From Rothia nasimurium (GTDB taxonomy: Bacteria; Actinomycetota; Actinomycetes; Actinomycetales; Micrococcaceae), in contig NZ_CP056080.1 in assembly GCF_014217215.1 (NCBI RefSeq), forward strand, positions 1,178,001 to 1,242,000: DNA of 64,000 bases, given 5' to 3'. The notes below the pieces were generated by a model. The model was not told the origin of the DNA. It searched no databases and saw only the letters and a list, made by a program, of their open reading frames with translations. The position numbers and the translations under genes are program-made. Below, one piece after another: positions 7,221 to 15,980 of the stretch; positions within the stretch are counted from its first letter, which is position 1, and every line of letters starts with the position of its first letter.

Positions 7221-8210
7221 CTAGAACAGCGATTCCTGCACGGACGCCGGGGGAGTGAGTTCCCCGTGCTGTCGGCAGGCCCTGTTGGAGAGTTCTGCGG
7301 TGTTGATGAGGAAGGTCTGGTCGGGGTCGCCGAAGTGGGCGGTGAGGAACTTCCCTGTTCCACCGGTGATGTAGAAGCCGTGGGTGCCTTCGGTGAGGGT
7401 GGGGTAGGCTGTGAGCGGCTCGGGGTTTTCTGCCCGTAAGGACGCGTAGGCCCGGCTCATCGCGACGGACGGCACCCAGCGGTCTGCGGTGATATCGAAA
7501 CCGTCGATGGTGTCTAGGGCGTCTTCGAGCGCCCAGGTGGCGTTTTCTACGGCCATGTAGTGTTCAGATTTGAGGCGCTCTGTGCTGGCGGGATCGACCC
7601 AGGCCTTGTATTTGGTGGAGGCTCGTTTGAACTGGGTGAGGTTGGCTTCTTGCGAGACCAGGTCTTCGAGCTGGCGCACGATGATGCCGGTGTCTGCCCG
7701 GGCAACGAAAGTAGCTGCGGCGACGGCCTGGTCGTCGAGACGGCGGGGGTTGGAGTGCAGGGAGGCGGTACCGACCTTGGAAGTGCCGTCGGGGAAGGTT
7801 GCGATGTAGAGGTAGTGTTCGAGATTGACGTAGGCCAGGGCTGCCTCGTTCATTCGAGAACCCAGGTGGATGCGGTGAATAGGCGCGAATTCGTCGCGGG
7901 CGAAACAGGAGTCGCACTGCTTGCCCTTGGTGATGATGGTGTGGGTGGGACAGGGCTCCAGATGAAAGCCAACGCTATCGAGGTTGGCTCGTGAATAACC
8001 GCTGCAGTAGGTGCCGGCGCCACGGATGTCCGCCGGGATGGCGCTAAGGCCGAGGAGGCTACCCGGGGTGATGGCGATAGTTTTAATCTCACCGCTAGGT
8101 TGACCGTCAAGAAGAGGCTCAACTTTAAGGTAGGGAGCCCTGTCGCGCCAGGTGATGTCACGCCAGATAAATTCGTGGAAAGGTACAAGCTGGTTCATGG
8201 AAGTAGTCAT
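7221..8210 (-). CDS. DUF2797 family protein
   Basis: The 329-residue protein matches the DUF2797 family in overall layout: an N-terminal region of about 85 residues, a cysteine/histidine cluster (TYCSGY, PCPTH, QCDSCF, about residues 87-130) that looks like a metal site, and a conserved EHYLYIATF...KVGTA segment resembling a GIY-YIG-like fold entry. No function is established for the family. The start may be ATG 8210 or the Met four codons later. Only 41 bp separate it from the divergent murT gene. Confidence 0.7.
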   Translation of the reverse strand: MTTSMNQLVPFHEFIWRDITWRDRAPYLKVEPLLDGQPSGEIKTIAITPGSLLGLSAIPADIRGAGTYCSGYSRANLDSVGFHLEPCPTHTIITKGKQCDSCFARDEFAPIHRIHLGSRMNEAALAYVNLEHYLYIATFPDGTSKVGTASLHSNPRRLDDQAVAAATFVARADTGIIVRQLEDLVSQEANLTQFKRASTKYKAWVDPASTERLKSEHYMAVENATWALEDALDTIDGFDITADRWVPSVAMSRAYASLRAENPEPLTAYPTLTEGTHGFYITGGTGKFLTAHFGDPDQTFLINTAELSNRACRQHGELTPPASVQESLF

Positions 8211-8238
8211 TACAGGTTCGAAGCATACACAAACCCGG

Positions 8239-8244
8239 TAAGAT
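8239..8244 (+). promoter_or_regulatory. Putative -10 element for a leaderless murT transcript
   Basis: TAAGAT ends 7 nt before the murT ATG (8252), and there is no Shine-Dalgarno. A poor -35 candidate (TTCGAA, 8217-8222) lies 16 nt upstream. Confidence 0.4.
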
Positions 8245-8251
8245 AGTCACC

Positions 8252-9550
8252 ATGTCACGACCTGTTGTTCGCCTTGTTGGCCAAGGCATTCGTTATGCGA
8301 CCAAGCTGCGCGGGGGCGGCTCTGCCTTCCCGGGCTTGGTCATGGAGAAGTTGCACCCTAATTTTGTGGCGGAGGAGCTAGCTAAGCTGCCGCGCGGTGT
8401 TGTCGTTGTTTCGGGTACAAACGGTAAGACGACCACTACCAAGATGGTGGTGCAGCTGCTGGAAGCCCAGGGCCTGAAGGTCTTTACCAACCGCACCGGG
8501 TCGAACTTCGTGCGGGGTGTAGCTGCTGCTCTGCTGGGTGAGATGAATCTGGCGGGTAAGCTGGACGCTGACATCGCGGTACTTGAGCTGGACGAGGCTC
8601 ACGCTGTGCACTTTGTACGCAAGGTCAAGCCCAACTACGCGTTGCTGCTCAACGTCCTGCGTGATCAGCTAGACCGATTTGGTGAAATCGATACGACCCG
8701 CCGTATGCTGGCTACGGTTGCCGGTGCCGCGACGGGCACCGTGGTGCTCAACCGAGAAGACCCGCGTATTCGTTCTCTGGCTGAGAATATTCAGCCCGGC
8801 ACTCGGGTGAGTTACTTCGGCCTGTCTGAGAAGCTCCGTGCCCTGTTCCCGTCCGATGATGATCTGCGCACCAGCCCCGAGGGGGCCGAGCGCGCGGACG
8901 CCGCTTTTCTGGCACCGGAGCTACCGGCGGCGTCCGTCCTGCTCAAGGACTTCAAGGGAACCGCCGCCACATTCGATGTTGCCGGTAAGGAGCTGGCGGG
9001 CACCATTAACCTCTACGGGGTCTACAACATCTTTAACGCCGCTGCGGCAATGGCCCTGACGCGCGAAGTCATGCGGGATTCCCTCAACGAGACTAAACTT
9101 CTGGCTGAACTCGAACATATTGCCCCGGCTTTTGGTCGCGGTGAAACCCTCAACGTTAACGGCCAGACCCTGCAGCTACTTCTGGTGAAGAACCCCAGCG
9201 GGTTCCGCCTGTCGCTGGCGTCCGCCGATGCCAAGGACTACGCCACCATGATCACCATCAACGACGCCTACGCCGACGGCCGCGACGTTTCCTGGCTCTG
9301 GGACGTCGACTTCCACTCCCTGACCCAGGGTGGCGTCACCATGGTGTCGGGTGTGCGCGCCTACGACATGGCCCTGCGCCTGCAGCACGACGATGTTTAT
9401 GTAGAAAACATCAACGAGGACCTCGAAGAAGCCCTCGCCACCTTTATTGCCAAGTCAGAGGGGCGCCCCATGCGCATCTTCTGCACCTACACCGCCATGC
9501 TGGCCATCCGTAAGGAACTGGCAAAAATCACCGATGTGGAGGAAATCTAA
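8252..9550 (+). CDS. murT: Lipid II isoglutaminyl synthase subunit MurT
   Basis: The 432-residue Mur-ligase-like subunit activates the D-Glu carboxylate of lipid II with ATP so that GatD-derived ammonia can amidate it. Visible features are the P-loop SGTNGKTTTT (54-63), the Mur central domain with LRDQLDRFGE, and a C-terminal DUF1727 part. In that part Asp351 (WLWDVDF) corresponds to the Asp that completes the GatD catalytic triad in characterised enzymes. The Cys4 zinc ribbon known from Firmicute MurT is absent: the only cysteine is in FCTYTAML near the C terminus. Its stop overlaps the gatD start by 1 nt (TAATG). Confidence 0.93.
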   Translation: MSRPVVRLVGQGIRYATKLRGGGSAFPGLVMEKLHPNFVAEELAKLPRGVVVVSGTNGKTTTTKMVVQLLEAQGLKVFTNRTGSNFVRGVAAALLGEMNLAGKLDADIAVLELDEAHAVHFVRKVKPNYALLLNVLRDQLDRFGEIDTTRRMLATVAGAATGTVVLNREDPRIRSLAENIQPGTRVSYFGLSEKLRALFPSDDDLRTSPEGAERADAAFLAPELPAASVLLKDFKGTAATFDVAGKELAGTINLYGVYNIFNAAAAMALTREVMRDSLNETKLLAELEHIAPAFGRGETLNVNGQTLQLLLVKNPSGFRLSLASADAKDYATMITINDAYADGRDVSWLWDVDFHSLTQGGVTMVSGVRAYDMALRLQHDDVYVENINEDLEEALATFIAKSEGRPMRIFCTYTAMLAIRKELAKITDVEEI

Positions 9551-10329
9551 TGAGCGATTTTGAGAACGCACCGGTCGAAGCGGGCGAGCAGATTATCACC
9601 CAGACCGGCAACAACAAGAGCCTCAAAATTGTGCAGCTCTACCCCAAAGACATGAACATCTACGGGGACTGGGGCAACACCCTGTCGCTCTCCCGCCGGG
9701 CCCAGGCCCACGGTTTCACCACCGAAATCGTTGACTACAACCCCGGTGATGAGTTCCCGCTCGATGGCGATATCTTTGTGGGCGGCGGTGGCCAGGATTC
9801 AGGCCAGTCTGTAATTCAGGACGACCTGCTTGCCAACGCTGAAACCCTGCGCATGCTGGCAGAAGACGGAACCCCCATGCTGGTCATCTGCGGTCTTTAC
9901 CAGCTCTTCGGTAGAGAGTTCAAAACCGTTGGCGGCGTCACCCTCAACGGTATTCGCGTCTTTGACGCTAAAACCGTAGGCGGCGAAGAACGCCTGATCG
10001 GCAACATCGTTGAGGAATCTGAAGAGTTCGGCACCATCATCGGTTTCGAAAACCACTCGGGTCTTACCTATCTCTCCGGCGACACCAAGCCCCTGGCCAC
10101 CGTCACCAAGGGCGAGGGCAACAACAAGGAAGATTCCGGCGAGGGCGCCCGCGTCCACAACGTCATCGGAACCTACCTGCACGGCTCCCTGCTGCCCAAG
10201 AACCCCGCCATCTCGGACTTCCTCATCAAGCAGGCAGCAATCAAGAAGTACGGTGAGTTCGCCCCCGTCGTTATTGACGACACCCTCGTGGAAAAGGCGC
10301 GCGCCTCAGCGTCCGCCCGTCCACGCTAG
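9550..10329 (+). CDS. gatD: Lipid II isoglutaminyl synthase glutaminase subunit GatD
   Basis: The 259-residue class I (CobB/CobQ-like) glutamine amidotransferase supplies ammonia to MurT. The nucleophile Cys114 lies in [10 protein letters not shown] and the catalytic His201 in [10 protein letters not shown]; the Asp partner comes from MurT. It is coupled to murT by a 1-nt overlap. Together they amidate the second residue of the peptidoglycan stem peptide. A TAGAAT hexamer overlapping its stop codon (10327-10332) could act as a promoter for yebC. Confidence 0.93.
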   Translation: MSDFENAPVEAGEQIITQTGNNKSLKIVQLYPKDMNIYGDWGNTLSLSRRAQAHGFTTEIVDYNPGDEFPLDGDIFVGGGGQDSGQSVIQDDLLANAETLRMLAEDGTPMLVICGLYQLFGREFKTVGGVTLNGIRVFDAKTVGGEERLIGNIVEESEEFGTIIGFENHSGLTYLSGDTKPLATVTKGEGNNKEDSGEGARVHNVIGTYLHGSLLPKNPAISDFLIKQAAIKKYGEFAPVVIDDTLVEKARASASARPR

Positions 10330-10390
10330 AATAGTACGAGGTACATTGCGCCCGCCCGCGTGCTGGCGCACCAGACGAACAAGGAGAATC

Positions 10391-11149
10391 ATGGCAGGTC
10401 ACTCCAAATGGGCCACTACCAAGCACAAGAAGGCTGCCATCGACGCCAAGCGCGCCAAGGCCTTCGCTAAGTACATCAAGGCAATTGAAGTTGCAGCTCG
10501 CATGGGTGGCACCGACCCGGCAGGTAACCCCGCCCTCGACCTCGCAGTCTCAAAAGCCAAGAAGAACTCGGTTCCCAACGACAACGTTGAGCGCGCAATC
10601 AAGCGCGGCGCCGGCCTGACCGGTGAAGCCGTTGACTACACCGAAATCATGTACGAGGCCCGCGGCCCCCAGGGTACCGCCCTCTACATCGAGTGTCTGA
10701 CCGACAACCGCAACCGCGCAGCCGCCGAGGTTCGCACCGCCGTCACCCGCAACGGCGGCACCATGGCAGACTCCGGCTCCGTAGCCTTCCTCTTCGAGCG
10801 CAAGGGCGTTGCCGAAGTTGCTAAGACCGAGGGCCTGACCGAGGACGACGTCCTCATGGCAGTGCTCGACGCCGGCGCAGAGGAAGTCATCGACGAAGGC
10901 GAGATCTTCACCGTTGTCTCAGAGGCAACCGACCTGCCCGCCATCCGCAAGGCTCTGGAAGAGGCCGAGCTCGAGTACAACAACGACGACCCGGTCTTCC
11001 GCCCCACCATGCAGGTAGACCTCGACGCCGAAGGTGCTAAGAAGTTCCTCAAGCTCGCAGACGCCATCGAAGAACTGGACGACGTACAGAACGTCTACTC
11101 CAACGCAGACATCAGCGAAGCCGTCATGGCCGAGCTCGAAGCTGAGTAA
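10391..11149 (+). CDS. yebC: YebC/PmpR family protein
   Basis: The 252-residue protein starts [14 protein letters not shown], the invariant N terminus of the YebC/PmpR family. These are DNA-binding regulators or, for some members, translation factors easing ribosome stalling. The start at 10391 is fixed by AAGGAG at 10381-10386; an open frame continues upstream but overlaps gatD and is not conserved. The gene precedes ruvC, as in most actinobacteria. Confidence 0.93.
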   Translation: MAGHSKWATTKHKKAAIDAKRAKAFAKYIKAIEVAARMGGTDPAGNPALDLAVSKAKKNSVPNDNVERAIKRGAGLTGEAVDYTEIMYEARGPQGTALYIECLTDNRNRAAAEVRTAVTRNGGTMADSGSVAFLFERKGVAEVAKTEGLTEDDVLMAVLDAGAEEVIDEGEIFTVVSEATDLPAIRKALEEAELEYNNDDPVFRPTMQVDLDAEGAKKFLKLADAIEELDDVQNVYSNADISEAVMAELEAE

Positions 11150-11171
11150 CCAGCAGGGAAAGGAGGAGCGC

Positions 11172-11843
11172 GTGGCCCCGGCTCACGGCACCTCACACCA
11201 GCGCCCGGAACCCGCCCCGCGAGTTCCGGGCGCTGCCCGCATTCTGGGGGTTGACCCGGGCCTCACCAGGTGCGGTTTCGGTTTGGTCGATATGACGGCC
11301 AACCGCAAGGCCCACTTCGTCAACGTGGGAGTGGCGGGTACCGCCGCATCGGAGAGCCTGGACGCCCGCATCCTCAAGATTCTGCGCGCTGCCGAGACCT
11401 GGCTCGACACCTACCAGCCCGACGCCCTGGCGATTGAGCGAGTTTTTGCCCAGGAGCAGGTCAACACCGTGATTGGTACTGCTCACGCCTCCGGCGTGGT
11501 GATTGCGGCTGCCGCTGCACGCGGCGTGCCGGTATACTTCCACACGCCCTCAGAGGTGAAGGCAGCTGTGACAGGTTCAGGACGCGCCGACAAAGCATCG
11601 GTGGGGCGCATGGTCACCCGCATTTTGGGGCTTGACGCCATGCCCAAACCGGCGGACGCAGCGGACGCTCTCGCCCTGGCTATCTGCCACGGCTGGCGCG
11701 GAGGTGGCATCGGCTCCGGCATCAACATGGCAGCCACTACCCAGACCCACCAGGGGTCAAACCCGGCGGCAGCGCGCCGCAATGCCCAGCTCACCCCAGC
11801 CCAGCGGGCCTGGGTTGAGGCAGAGGCAAGGGCCCGAAGATAG
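11172..11843 (+). CDS. ruvC: Holliday junction endonuclease RuvC
   Basis: The 223-residue resolvase cleaves Holliday junctions with RuvAB. The RNase H-fold acidic residues are visible in [14 protein letters not shown], in LAIERVF, and in the C-terminal [12 protein letters not shown]. The GTG at 11172 is chosen because AGGAGG at 11161-11166 sits 5 nt upstream; the frame is open further up but overlaps yebC. An Ala/Gln-rich tail of about 40 residues after the core is not part of the conserved fold. It is separated from ruvA by a structured 186-bp gap. Confidence 0.93.
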   Translation: MAPAHGTSHQRPEPAPRVPGAARILGVDPGLTRCGFGLVDMTANRKAHFVNVGVAGTAASESLDARILKILRAAETWLDTYQPDALAIERVFAQEQVNTVIGTAHASGVVIAAAAARGVPVYFHTPSEVKAAVTGSGRADKASVGRMVTRILGLDAMPKPADAADALALAICHGWRGGGIGSGINMAATTQTHQGSNPAAARRNAQLTPAQRAWVEAEARARR

Positions 11844-11855
11844 GGCAGGGCTGTT

Positions 11856-11970
11856 GGGTAAGCGGCGGACTCACAGTGAAGCTGCTGGCTCGGGGCTGGC
11901 GTGAATCGCGTAACGAGCGCAGCGAGTCGCGCGAGAGGGTCGGCAGCGAGCGTGAGTCCGCTGCTTGCCC
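11856..11970. repeat. Structured intergenic element with long inverted ends
   Basis: The ends, 11856-11874 and 11952-11970, are 19-nt inverted repeats with two differences from perfect complementarity, both tolerable as wobble pairs. An inner arm (GCTGCTG 11881-11887 with CGGCAGC 11941-11947) extends the stem, and the apex carries the GC-rich CGAGCGCAGCGAGTC. It follows ruvC and precedes the ruvA promoter. It may be a large terminator, a structured RNA or a REP/MITE-like repeat. Confidence 0.5.
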
Positions 11971-11993
11971 GCAACATACAAGACACATATTTC

Positions 11994-12022
11994 TTGTATT
12001 AGTACATATATTCGAATAGAAT
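11994..12022 (+). promoter_or_regulatory. Promoter for ruvAB, probably leaderless
   Basis: TTGTAT (11994-11999) and TAGAAT (12017-12022) are separated by 17 nt, and the ruvA ATG follows 7 nt later without any Shine-Dalgarno. Transcription would start at about the A of the ATG. Confidence 0.55.
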
Positions 12023-12029
12023 TGGTTTC

Positions 12030-12647
12030 ATGATTAGCTCACTGACAGGTACCGTGACCCACCTGGGGTTGGAGACCGCTGTTATCGACGTTAACGGTTT
12101 TGGCATGCTGGTGCATCTCAATGCCCGTACAGCTTCGCAGCTGCGCCTGGGGGAGAAGGCTACGGTTCTGACCACCATGATTGTGCGTGAGGACTCCATG
12201 ACCCTCTATGGCTTCGCTGAGCCTGCCGAGCGTGAGGTCTTTGACATGATGCTGTCGGTGTCGGGTATCGGCCCGCGCATTGCCCTAGCCGTGTTGAGTG
12301 TGCATACCCCGGCTGAGGTTGAGCGTGCTGTGGCAACCGGTGATGACAAGGCTTTCACTAAGGTTCCCGGTATTGGCCCTAAGGGGGCGCGCCGCATCGT
12401 CCTGGAGCTTGCTGGCAAGCTGATTTTGGCGGACGGAGCCACCGACCAGCTGCCTATCGACCAGGGCGTGAGTTGGAAGCCCCAGGTCCAGGACGCCTTG
12501 ACCAGCCTGGGCTGGAACGAGCGGGACGCCGTGAGCGCTATTGAGTCCTTCATTGAGCACAACCCGAAGGCTGAAACCATGGGCGTTGCCGAAGCTCTGC
12601 GGGCCGTACTAGCTTCGCTGGGCAGCCAGAATACGGTAGGTCGATAG
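12030..12647 (+). CDS. ruvA: Holliday junction branch migration protein RuvA
   Basis: The 205-residue RuvA forms the tetramer that holds a Holliday junction open for the RuvB motors. The OB-fold N terminus (ISSLTGTVTHLGL), the helix-hairpin-helix motifs (VSGIGPRIALAVL and VPGIGPKGARRIVLEL) and the C-terminal RuvB-binding domain are all present. It probably has its own leaderless promoter, separate from ruvC, and runs into ruvB after 7 nt. Confidence 0.95.
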   Translation: MISSLTGTVTHLGLETAVIDVNGFGMLVHLNARTASQLRLGEKATVLTTMIVREDSMTLYGFAEPAEREVFDMMLSVSGIGPRIALAVLSVHTPAEVERAVATGDDKAFTKVPGIGPKGARRIVLELAGKLILADGATDQLPIDQGVSWKPQVQDALTSLGWNERDAVSAIESFIEHNPKAETMGVAEALRAVLASLGSQNTVGR

Positions 12648-12654
12648 GTAGAGT

Positions 12655-13692
12655 ATGAGCCAGTTCCCTCACGCTGATGGCCAGATTCCCGGCCAGCGCC
12701 TGGTTTCGATGGATGAAGAGCCAGAAGAAAAAATGATTGAGGCGGCCCTGCGCCCCAAGTCCCTTGATGACTTTGTGGGGCAGCAGCGCGTGCGTCAGCA
12801 GCTGTCGCTAGTGCTTGAGGCATCGAAGATGCGCGGACGCTCAGCCGACCACGTGCTCCTGTCGGGCCCTCCCGGTCTGGGTAAGACCACCCTGGCGATG
12901 ATTATTGCTGCCGAGATGGATGCCCCCCTGCGTATTACCTCCGGCCCGGCTATTCAGCATTCGGGTGATCTGGCTGCGATTCTTTCGTCGCTCACCCCCG
13001 GCGAAGTGCTCTTTCTCGATGAAATTCACCGTATGAGCCGCCCGGCTGAAGAGATGCTCTACATGGCCATGGAAGACTTCCGTGTGGATATCGTGGTGGG
13101 TAAAGGGGCCGGGGCAACCTCTATTCCCCTGGAGCTGCCGCCCTTCACCCTGGTGGGGGCAACTACCCGTGCGGGTCTGCTACCCGGGCCCCTGCGTGAC
13201 CGCTTTGGCTTTACCGGTCACCTGGAGTTCTACTCGGTCACCGAGCTAGAGAGCGTGATCCGCCGGTCTGCTGGCCTAATGGAACTCAACATTAGCCCCG
13301 AGGGTTTTGCAGAGATTGCGGGTCGGTCCCGGGGCACGCCTCGTATCGCCAACCGCCTGTTGCGTCGTGTGCGCGACTGGGCCCTGGTCAACGGCATCGA
13401 CCGCATCGAGGCCTCAGCGGCAGCAACAGCCCTCAATATGTACGAGGTCGATGAGCGTGGCTTGGACCGCCTAGACCGTGCGGTGCTTGAAGCTCTGATT
13501 ACCAAGTTTGGCGGGGGGCCGGTGGGCCTCTCCACCCTAGCTATTGCGGTGGGCGAAGAGACTGAAACCGTCGAGACTGTTGCCGAGCCCTACCTGGTGC
13601 GCGAGGGCCTGATTGGGCGAACCCCCCGCGGGCGAGTTGCTCTGCCAGCTGCCTGGGAGCACCTGGGGCTAGAGGCCCCCGAGCTGCCCTAG
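12655..13692 (+). CDS. ruvB: Holliday junction helicase RuvB
   Basis: The 345-residue AAA+ motor has Walker [12 protein letters not shown], Walker B LFLDEIHR, sensor-region [18 protein letters not shown], and the winged-helix C terminus. It drives branch migration with RuvA. Length and motifs are standard. A small hairpin (CCCCTG/CAGGGG, 13700-13717) follows the stop without a T-run. Confidence 0.97.
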   Translation: MSQFPHADGQIPGQRLVSMDEEPEEKMIEAALRPKSLDDFVGQQRVRQQLSLVLEASKMRGRSADHVLLSGPPGLGKTTLAMIIAAEMDAPLRITSGPAIQHSGDLAAILSSLTPGEVLFLDEIHRMSRPAEEMLYMAMEDFRVDIVVGKGAGATSIPLELPPFTLVGATTRAGLLPGPLRDRFGFTGHLEFYSVTELESVIRRSAGLMELNISPEGFAEIAGRSRGTPRIANRLLRRVRDWALVNGIDRIEASAAATALNMYEVDERGLDRLDRAVLEALITKFGGGPVGLSTLAIAVGEETETVETVAEPYLVREGLIGRTPRGRVALPAAWEHLGLEAPELP

Positions 13693-13800
13693 CCGTCCGC
13701 CCCTGTAATATCAGGGGGTAACCAGCCAACTGCAAGGAACTTGGCATAGAATGGGGACTTAGTTTGTTCACCCCCACCAACTACGTTAAGAGGGATTCTC

Positions 13801-14148
13801 GTGCAGTCAGGCTCACCCCTGTTTATGCTCCTACTTCTGGGCATCATGATGCTGGTGCTCATCGTGCTACCGGCACGCCGCGCCAAGAAGGCCCAGCAGC
13901 AGATTAAGGAACGTCAGGACGCCATGGTGCCCGGCACCCAGGTCATGACTAACTTTGGTCTCTACGGCTCTGTTGTCTCCATCGACAAGGAAGCCAACAC
14001 CGCCCACCTGGAAATCGCTCCGGGCACCGTGGCTAAGGTTCACCTCATGACCGTCACCAGCATCGAGGAAGACGCCGCTGCCGCGCCGGTAGCCGACGCC
14101 GAGCGCCCTGTCATCCAGGGTGAAGTCGCCGACGATCCCAAAAACTAA
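13801..14148 (+). CDS. yajC: Sec translocon accessory protein YajC
   Basis: The 115-residue protein has one N-terminal membrane helix (about 6-24), a basic stretch (RRAKKAQQQ), and the conserved GTQVMTNFGLYGSVVSID core ending in HLMTVTSIEED. YajC associates with SecDF to assist protein export. The start is GTG preceded by AAGAGGG. A terminator-like hairpin separates it from secD. Confidence 0.92.
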   Translation: MQSGSPLFMLLLLGIMMLVLIVLPARRAKKAQQQIKERQDAMVPGTQVMTNFGLYGSVVSIDKEANTAHLEIAPGTVAKVHLMTVTSIEEDAAAAPVADAERPVIQGEVADDPKN

Positions 14149-14163
14149 ACCACAGCTTAGGGT

Positions 14164-14198
14164 GCGCTACCTCTAGATTGAGAGGTGGCGCGCTTTTT
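14164..14198 (+). terminator. Intrinsic terminator or attenuator between yajC and secD
   Basis: GCGCTACCTCT (14164-14174) pairs with AGAGGTGGCGC (14181-14191) over a 6-nt loop, with one wobble, then GCTTTTT follows. The hairpin ends 37 nt before the secD ATG, so secDF either has its own start or relies on partial readthrough. Confidence 0.65.
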
Positions 14199-14234
14199 CA
14201 CGTCTCACGAACCCACTCACCTGAAGGGGCACCG

Positions 14235-15980
14235 ATGGCTCAACCATCCAACGTCACCAAAGCCAGAGGGGCACTCGCCTCGATGGCCCTGGTGCTGCTC
14301 TTACTCGCCGGAGGAATCTTCGGCACCACCTTTTCTGGGGGCAGCTGGCTGCCCAAGCTGGCCCTAGACCTCTCTGGCGGTACCCAGCTCATCCTGTCAC
14401 CCGAGGTCAACGACTCCTCGGGCGAGGCTATTACCGCTGAGCAGCTCGACCAGGCTGTTGAAATTATCCGCCAGCGCGTTGACGGCGCGGGTGTGGCGGA
14501 AGCAGAAATAACCACCCAGTCGGGCCAGAACGTCGTGGTTTCTGTGCCCGGCACTTTGAGCTCCGAAACCCGTAACCTGATTCAGACCTCGGCGCAGATG
14601 AGTTTCCGCGCCGTCATTAACGCCGGTGCCCCCCAAGCTGTTGCAGCGGACGCGACAGCAGCTGAGGACGCCCTGCCCTCACCGACCGCTGAACCCGCCG
14701 ACGGGTCGGACTACAACTGGGTTACCGGTGATCTCTGGCGCCAGTACGAGCAGCTGGACTGCACCGTACCCGCCAACGTCGATACCTCTAACCAGGACCC
14801 CAACTCCGCCATTGTCGCTTGTGCCTCAGACGGAAGTGAAAAGTACATCCTGGGCCCCATCGAAATTGAGGGTACCGATATCGATACAGCCTCCTACTCC
14901 CCGGTGGCTAGCTCAACCGGTTACGCGACCGGCCAGTGGGGCGTGAACATCGTCTTCAACGAGGCTGCTACCCAGACCTTTAAGGACGTCACCACCCGCC
15001 TGAACGCTATTCGCGGCACCAGTGCGTCCGACCCCCGCGCCCGTTTCGCCATTATGCTGGATGGTCAGGTGCTCTCTTCCCCTGTTACCCAGGCAGTGAT
15101 TACCAATGGCCAGCCCCAGATCACCGGTAACTTTACCGAAGAAGAGGCAGCCAACCTGGCTGAGCAGCTCAAGTACGGTGCCCTGCCCATTAGTTTCACT
15201 ATCCAGTCGGAGCAGCAGATTTCTGCAACCCTGGGTGCTGACCAGCTAAAGATGGGTTTGATTGCTGGTCTAATCGGCTTGCTGCTGGTGTTTATCTACT
15301 CCCTCTTCCAGTACCGTCTGGTGGGCCTGGTCAATATCACCTCGATTATCGTGGCTGGCCTGCTCTCCTACGGGGTAATCGTATTGCTAGGCCACCTGAT
15401 GAACTACCGCCTGTCACTGGCAGGCGTGGCCGGTCTGATTGTGTCAATCGGCCTGATGGCAGACTCCTTCATCGTCTACTTTGAGCGTATTCGCGATGAG
15501 ATTCGTGCCGGCCGCACCGTCCCTGCCGCTATCGACCACGGTTGGCTGCGCGCCAAGCGCACCATCATGGCCTCCAAGGCCGTGAACCTGCTGGCCGCTG
15601 TAGTGCTCTACTTCGCCTCTGTTGGTAACGTGCGGGGCTTTGCCTTCACCCTGGGTCTTACCGCTGTTTCAGACCTGATTATCACCTTCCTCTTCATCCA
15701 CCCGCTTATGGTTCTGCTGGGCCGCAAGGACTACTTCCGTAACGGCGGCCGCTTCTCGGGCATGGACCCGGTAGCCCTCGGCTCCACCCCGCTCTACCGG
15801 GGTGCGGGGCGCGTCCGCACCCCTGAGGAAACCGAAGGTTCCCTCTCCCTGGCTGAGCGTAAGCGCCGCGAGCGCCTAGCTGCTGAGGCGGCTGAAGCCG
15901 AAGCGGCGCAGGGGAGTGCTGATGGGGAGCCCCTGCCTGCCGCAGATTCCACCACTACCGAGGAGGCCCGCCGTGGCTAA
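14235..15980 (+). CDS. secD: Protein translocase subunit SecD
   Basis: The 581-residue RND-type subunit uses the proton motive force to help release exported proteins on the outer face. An N-terminal helix and DLSGGTQLIL block are followed by a large extracytoplasmic P1 domain with an acidic, Ala/Pro-rich insertion, then five further helices with VSIGLMADSFIVYFERIRDE. The cytoplasmic tail is Ala/Glu-rich. The ATG at 14235 is chosen because AAGGGG lies just upstream; an earlier in-frame start would overlap the terminator. Its end overlaps secF by 8 nt. Confidence 0.95.
   Translation: MAQPSNVTKARGALASMALVLLLLAGGIFGTTFSGGSWLPKLALDLSGGTQLILSPEVNDSSGEAITAEQLDQAVEIIRQRVDGAGVAEAEITTQSGQNVVVSVPGTLSSETRNLIQTSAQMSFRAVINAGAPQAVAADATAAEDALPSPTAEPADGSDYNWVTGDLWRQYEQLDCTVPANVDTSNQDPNSAIVACASDGSEKYILGPIEIEGTDIDTASYSPVASSTGYATGQWGVNIVFNEAATQTFKDVTTRLNAIRGTSASDPRARFAIMLDGQVLSSPVTQAVITNGQPQITGNFTEEEAANLAEQLKYGALPISFTIQSEQQISATLGADQLKMGLIAGLIGLLLVFIYSLFQYRLVGLVNITSIIVAGLLSYGVIVLLGHLMNYRLSLAGVAGLIVSIGLMADSFIVYFERIRDEIRAGRTVPAAIDHGWLRAKRTIMASKAVNLLAAVVLYFASVGNVRGFAFTLGLTAVSDLIITFLFIHPLMVLLGRKDYFRNGGRFSGMDPVALGSTPLYRGAGRVRTPEETEGSLSLAERKRRERLAAEAAEAEAAQGSADGEPLPAADSTTTEEARRG

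Noticed and set aside
10010-10390. N-terminal extension of YebC by 127 codons
   Set aside because: It overlaps gatD in another frame; the conserved YebC start with a perfect Shine-Dalgarno is at 10391.
11914-11928. Fifteen nt identical to the CGAGCGCAGCGAGTC region found in common cloning vectors
   Set aside because: The match is short, lies within a native-looking inverted-repeat element, and flanking bases do not continue the vector sequence.
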